A stretch of DNA of 31,186 bases from a virus: positions 1-31,186 of the IMG/VR virus record IMGVR_UViG_3300031669_000157. The stretch is one strand, 5' to 3'. Each line of letters begins with the position of its first letter. The stretch's first letter is position 1. The notes beneath the pieces are model-generated. The model had not been told where the DNA came from. It made no database searches and saw only the letters and a program-made list of their open reading frames with translations. The position numbers and the translations under genes are program-made. Of this stretch, positions 28,753-31,186 are shown one piece after another.

Positions 28753-30579
28753 ATGGGCGATTGTCCTTCAACTAAAGATGGGTATTTAGCATTTTCAAGT
28801 TTGTCATTAAAACAACATATTAAAGACAGATTGAATGAAGCGGGTGTATTTAGCGATCAGAATTATGAAGGTTCAAATATTTCTGCTGTTATAGATATTA
28901 TTGCATATACTTTTAATGTATTAATGTTTTATTTGAATAAGACATCAACCGAATCCATGTTTTCTGATTCACAAATTTATGAAAACATGAATAGAATCGT
29001 AAAACTTCTTGATTATAAACCAGTTGGTCTTCAAACATCTACACTTTCATTCAATGCGGCTGTTTTAGGAAGTGGAGCTACTACAAATATTGGTCTTTAT
29101 ACTATTCCACGATATTCATATTTCCAATTGGGTGGTATTTCGTATTCTTTTAATGAAGATATTACGTTTGCTAAAACAACTAATGGTACAGATGAAGATT
29201 TAACAGGTCTTTCAAATGAAAAATTGTTATATCAGGGAAGATATGAAGAGTATCCATTATATAATGCAATTGGTGAAGAAAATGAAATCATGTTTTTGGT
29301 TCCTGGTGATAATGTATTGATTGATCATTTTAATATTGATGTTTATGTCCGTCCAAATCCATCAGAAGGTGGACAATGGGAACAATGGAGTTCAACTCCA
29401 TCATTATATATGGAAAATTCTGATGCTAAAAAATATGAAATACGACTTAATGAAAATAAACACTATGAAATTAAATTTGGTAATGGAATTAACGGTCAAA
29501 AGTTAGATGCTGGCTCTAACGTTGCTGTTTATTATCTTAAATCGAATGGTGTAAATGGAGAAGTTGGTGTTGGTGTATTAAACGGGCAAAATTTGACGGT
29601 TTATTCTACATCTCAATTTGATACTTTGTTAACAGAAGTTATAGATGGAGAATATACTGTTTTAAGTGATTTATCAACAATAGAATTTACTAATGATGTT
29701 GTTTCTACATATTCAAGCACAGAAGAAGATGCTAATAGTATTAGAGTTAACTCTCCAGGTGTTTTTAGATCTCAATATAGACTTGTAACTGAAACTGATT
29801 ATGAAAATTATATTAAAACAAATTTTGCTAATCTTATTAGTGACGTAACTGTAGTGAATAACTGGAGATATTTGTCAGAACAAATGAAATATTATTATGA
29901 TTTAGGAATTAATAATCCAAATTTAGCTTCTAGACCATTATTTAATCAAGTGATGTTTGGTGATTCATGTAATTTTAATAATGTTTATATACTTGCTGTT
30001 CCAAAGATTGTTTCTAGTTCAACACAACCAGTTGTTGTGTTATTACCTGCACAAAAAGAACTTATTATATCTTCAATGCGTAGTGAAAAGACACTTACAT
30101 CTGAAAGTATCATTGTTGATCCTGTTTATGTTGCAGTTTCTCCAGGACTTTCACTTAATGGAAGTGCCGTTACTCCATCGGATGCTGAAAAAACTGTATT
30201 AAATATTATTAAAGACGAAAATTCACGAAGAGACAATTCTTCTATAAAATTAGATATTGAAAATATTTTTATAGATTATTTTGATAGACAAAATGTTAAA
30301 TTGGGTCAGATTATTGATGTAAAAAGTATTACTTCGGATATACTTTCTGTAAATGGTGTAAAAACCTTTTATACACAACGAATTGATAATTCTAATATTA
30401 GATCTGAACTACTTTCATTGTTAGTTTGGAATCCAATTTATACAGGTGATGCGACTACATTACTTACTAATTATGTTTTGCCATATTTTAAGTTTGCATA
30501 TTTGTATAATTCTTCTAATTTTAGTAATTATATTAAAGTTACTAGTGAATCAAAAATCTTTGAGAATATTGAATTTTAA
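28753..30579 (+). CDS. 6: Baseplate wedge protein, gp6-like
   Basis: gp6 forms the inner iris ring of the baseplate that connects the wedges. 608 residues (T4: 660). The N-terminus (SLKQHIKDRLNEAGVFSDQNYEGSNISAVIDIIAYTFNVLMFYLNK) and following helix (IYENMNRIVKLLDYKPVGLQTSTLSF) are the standard gp6/BaseJ signature. A YEIRLNENKHYEIKFGNGINGQKL segment follows at about 230-255, and YRLVTETDYENYIKTNF at about 340-357. AAAGGAGA lies 8 nt before the ATG. Co-transcribed with gene 25. Confidence 0.93.
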   Translation: MGDCPSTKDGYLAFSSLSLKQHIKDRLNEAGVFSDQNYEGSNISAVIDIIAYTFNVLMFYLNKTSTESMFSDSQIYENMNRIVKLLDYKPVGLQTSTLSFNAAVLGSGATTNIGLYTIPRYSYFQLGGISYSFNEDITFAKTTNGTDEDLTGLSNEKLLYQGRYEEYPLYNAIGEENEIMFLVPGDNVLIDHFNIDVYVRPNPSEGGQWEQWSSTPSLYMENSDAKKYEIRLNENKHYEIKFGNGINGQKLDAGSNVAVYYLKSNGVNGEVGVGVLNGQNLTVYSTSQFDTLLTEVIDGEYTVLSDLSTIEFTNDVVSTYSSTEEDANSIRVNSPGVFRSQYRLVTETDYENYIKTNFANLISDVTVVNNWRYLSEQMKYYYDLGINNPNLASRPLFNQVMFGDSCNFNNVYILAVPKIVSSSTQPVVVLLPAQKELIISSMRSEKTLTSESIIVDPVYVAVSPGLSLNGSAVTPSDAEKTVLNIIKDENSRRDNSSIKLDIENIFIDYFDRQNVKLGQIIDVKSITSDILSVNGVKTFYTQRIDNSNIRSELLSLLVWNPIYTGDATTLLTNYVLPYFKFAYLYNSSNFSNYIKVTSESKIFENIEF

Positions 30580-30591
30580 TAGGATAATATA

Positions 30592-31186
30592 ATGAGTTTA
30601 GGAGATCCCACAAAACTTAAAGATGCCCTTGTGTTTGTTAATAATCCTCCACCATCAGAGGCTACACAAATAAATGCATGGCCATTTACTATATACGTAT
30701 CAGCAGCAGATACTGATGAACATTGTATTGATTTGTATTCACAGTATTCAAGATCACGTCCGTATCAATTTCCACAAGGTACATGGTCACATCTTCTTCC
30801 ACAATGGAGATTTGAAGATTTAAATGGCAATCCTATTGATAGTATTATAACAACGGATACTCAAATAACTGATGTTTCTGGTACTGTTATAGGGGTAACT
30901 GGTATAGCGCAATTTTATTATGTTGATGATATGCCAAGTTATGATTATTCATCACCATTAATGATTTGGGCAACACTTGAAGTGTCTGGACGTCCAGTAT
31001 TATATGATATACAAGGAATAGAACTTGCAGGTTATGCAAATAGTAAAATTATTAAGGGGGAACCATATTATATTAATGGGTTTCCACCAACACATTTAAC
31101 AATTACACGAAATGGTATTGATGATATTGCTAATATTAAATGGGTTGATAAACCATTTAGGTATACTACAGTTATTAAAAGTAATT
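30592..31186 (+). CDS. Partial gene downstream of gp6, putative tail/baseplate protein
   Basis: An open frame from the ATG (AGGA 10 nt upstream, 12 nt after the gene 6 stop) that runs past the window end; 198 codons are visible. It begins MSLGDPTKLKDALVFVNNPP; later pieces include TWSHLLPQWRFEDLNGNPI and GEPYYINGFPPTHLTITRNG. It is Thr/Ile/Pro-rich and beta-looking, consistent with a virion protein. In T4 gene 7 follows gene 6, but I see no clear gp7 similarity, so no gene name is given. Confidence 0.75.
   Translation, partial: MSLGDPTKLKDALVFVNNPPPSEATQINAWPFTIYVSAADTDEHCIDLYSQYSRSRPYQFPQGTWSHLLPQWRFEDLNGNPIDSIITTDTQITDVSGTVIGVTGIAQFYYVDDMPSYDYSSPLMIWATLEVSGRPVLYDIQGIELAGYANSKIIKGEPYYINGFPPTHLTITRNGIDDIANIKWVDKPFRYTTVIKSN

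Overview
The window is a strongly AT-rich segment of a T4-like (Tevenvirinae-related or marine T4-type) myovirus genome. This rests on recognisable homologues of T4 gp15, gp20, gp13, gp4, gp21, gp22, gp23, gp16, gp44, gp25 and gp6. There are no tRNAs, rRNAs or CRISPR arrays. The host cannot be named from this sequence. Gene order is scrambled relative to T4: 15-20-(nrdG/nrdD)-13-...-4-21-...-22-23-...-16-...-44-...-25-6. Only the 21-22-23 head core keeps its T4-like order.

Layout. Positions 1-3.8 kb carry two small genes, the tail-completion protein gp15 and the portal gp20. At 3.8-6.8 kb is an anaerobic ribonucleotide reductase module: NrdG, then an NrdD that is split into two reading frames, the second of which is interrupted by a small group I intron. 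At 6.9-10.5 kb lie neck protein gp13 with an N-terminal Ig/PKD-like extension, a remnant of a homing endonuclease, an FN3-like virion protein and a very acidic repeat protein closed by a strong terminator. At 10.6-13.1 kb is an HNH gene and two minus-strand genes whose products start with a T4-style capsid-targeting peptide; one of them is a methyltransferase. At 13.2-18.4 kb is the head-assembly block: gp4, protease gp21, small core-like proteins, scaffold gp22 and major capsid gp23, closed by a terminator. At 19.0-20.3 kb an IS200/IS605-type element carrying only tnpB interrupts a small gene. At 20.4-23.1 kb are accessory genes (Sel1-repeat, glutaredoxin-like, HNH, cupin-like) and the small terminase. 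At 23.2-26.9 kb is an accessory operon (Smr, DUF6899-like, membrane protein, DUF5662-like) ending in clamp loader gp44. At 26.9-31.2 kb are two minus-strand genes and the baseplate wedge genes 25 and 6, followed by a gene that runs off the window.

Control. A repeated motif, TAAATA(A/T)TTA with small variants, precedes about fifteen genes on both strands and is read here as this phage's late promoter (compare T4 TATAAATA). In about seven cases it sits only 1-7 nt from the start codon with no Shine-Dalgarno, predicting leaderless or nearly leaderless late mRNAs. Host-like sigma70 promoters are visible before nrdG, before the Sel1 gene and before the Smr operon.

Most interesting points: predicted capsid-packaged (probably injected) proteins including a methyltransferase; several families of shared N-terminal peptides ending in a gp21-type (L/I/M)xE site; NrdD gene fission plus a group I intron; a TnpB element whose excision in silico restores an open frame; and leaderless late promoters.
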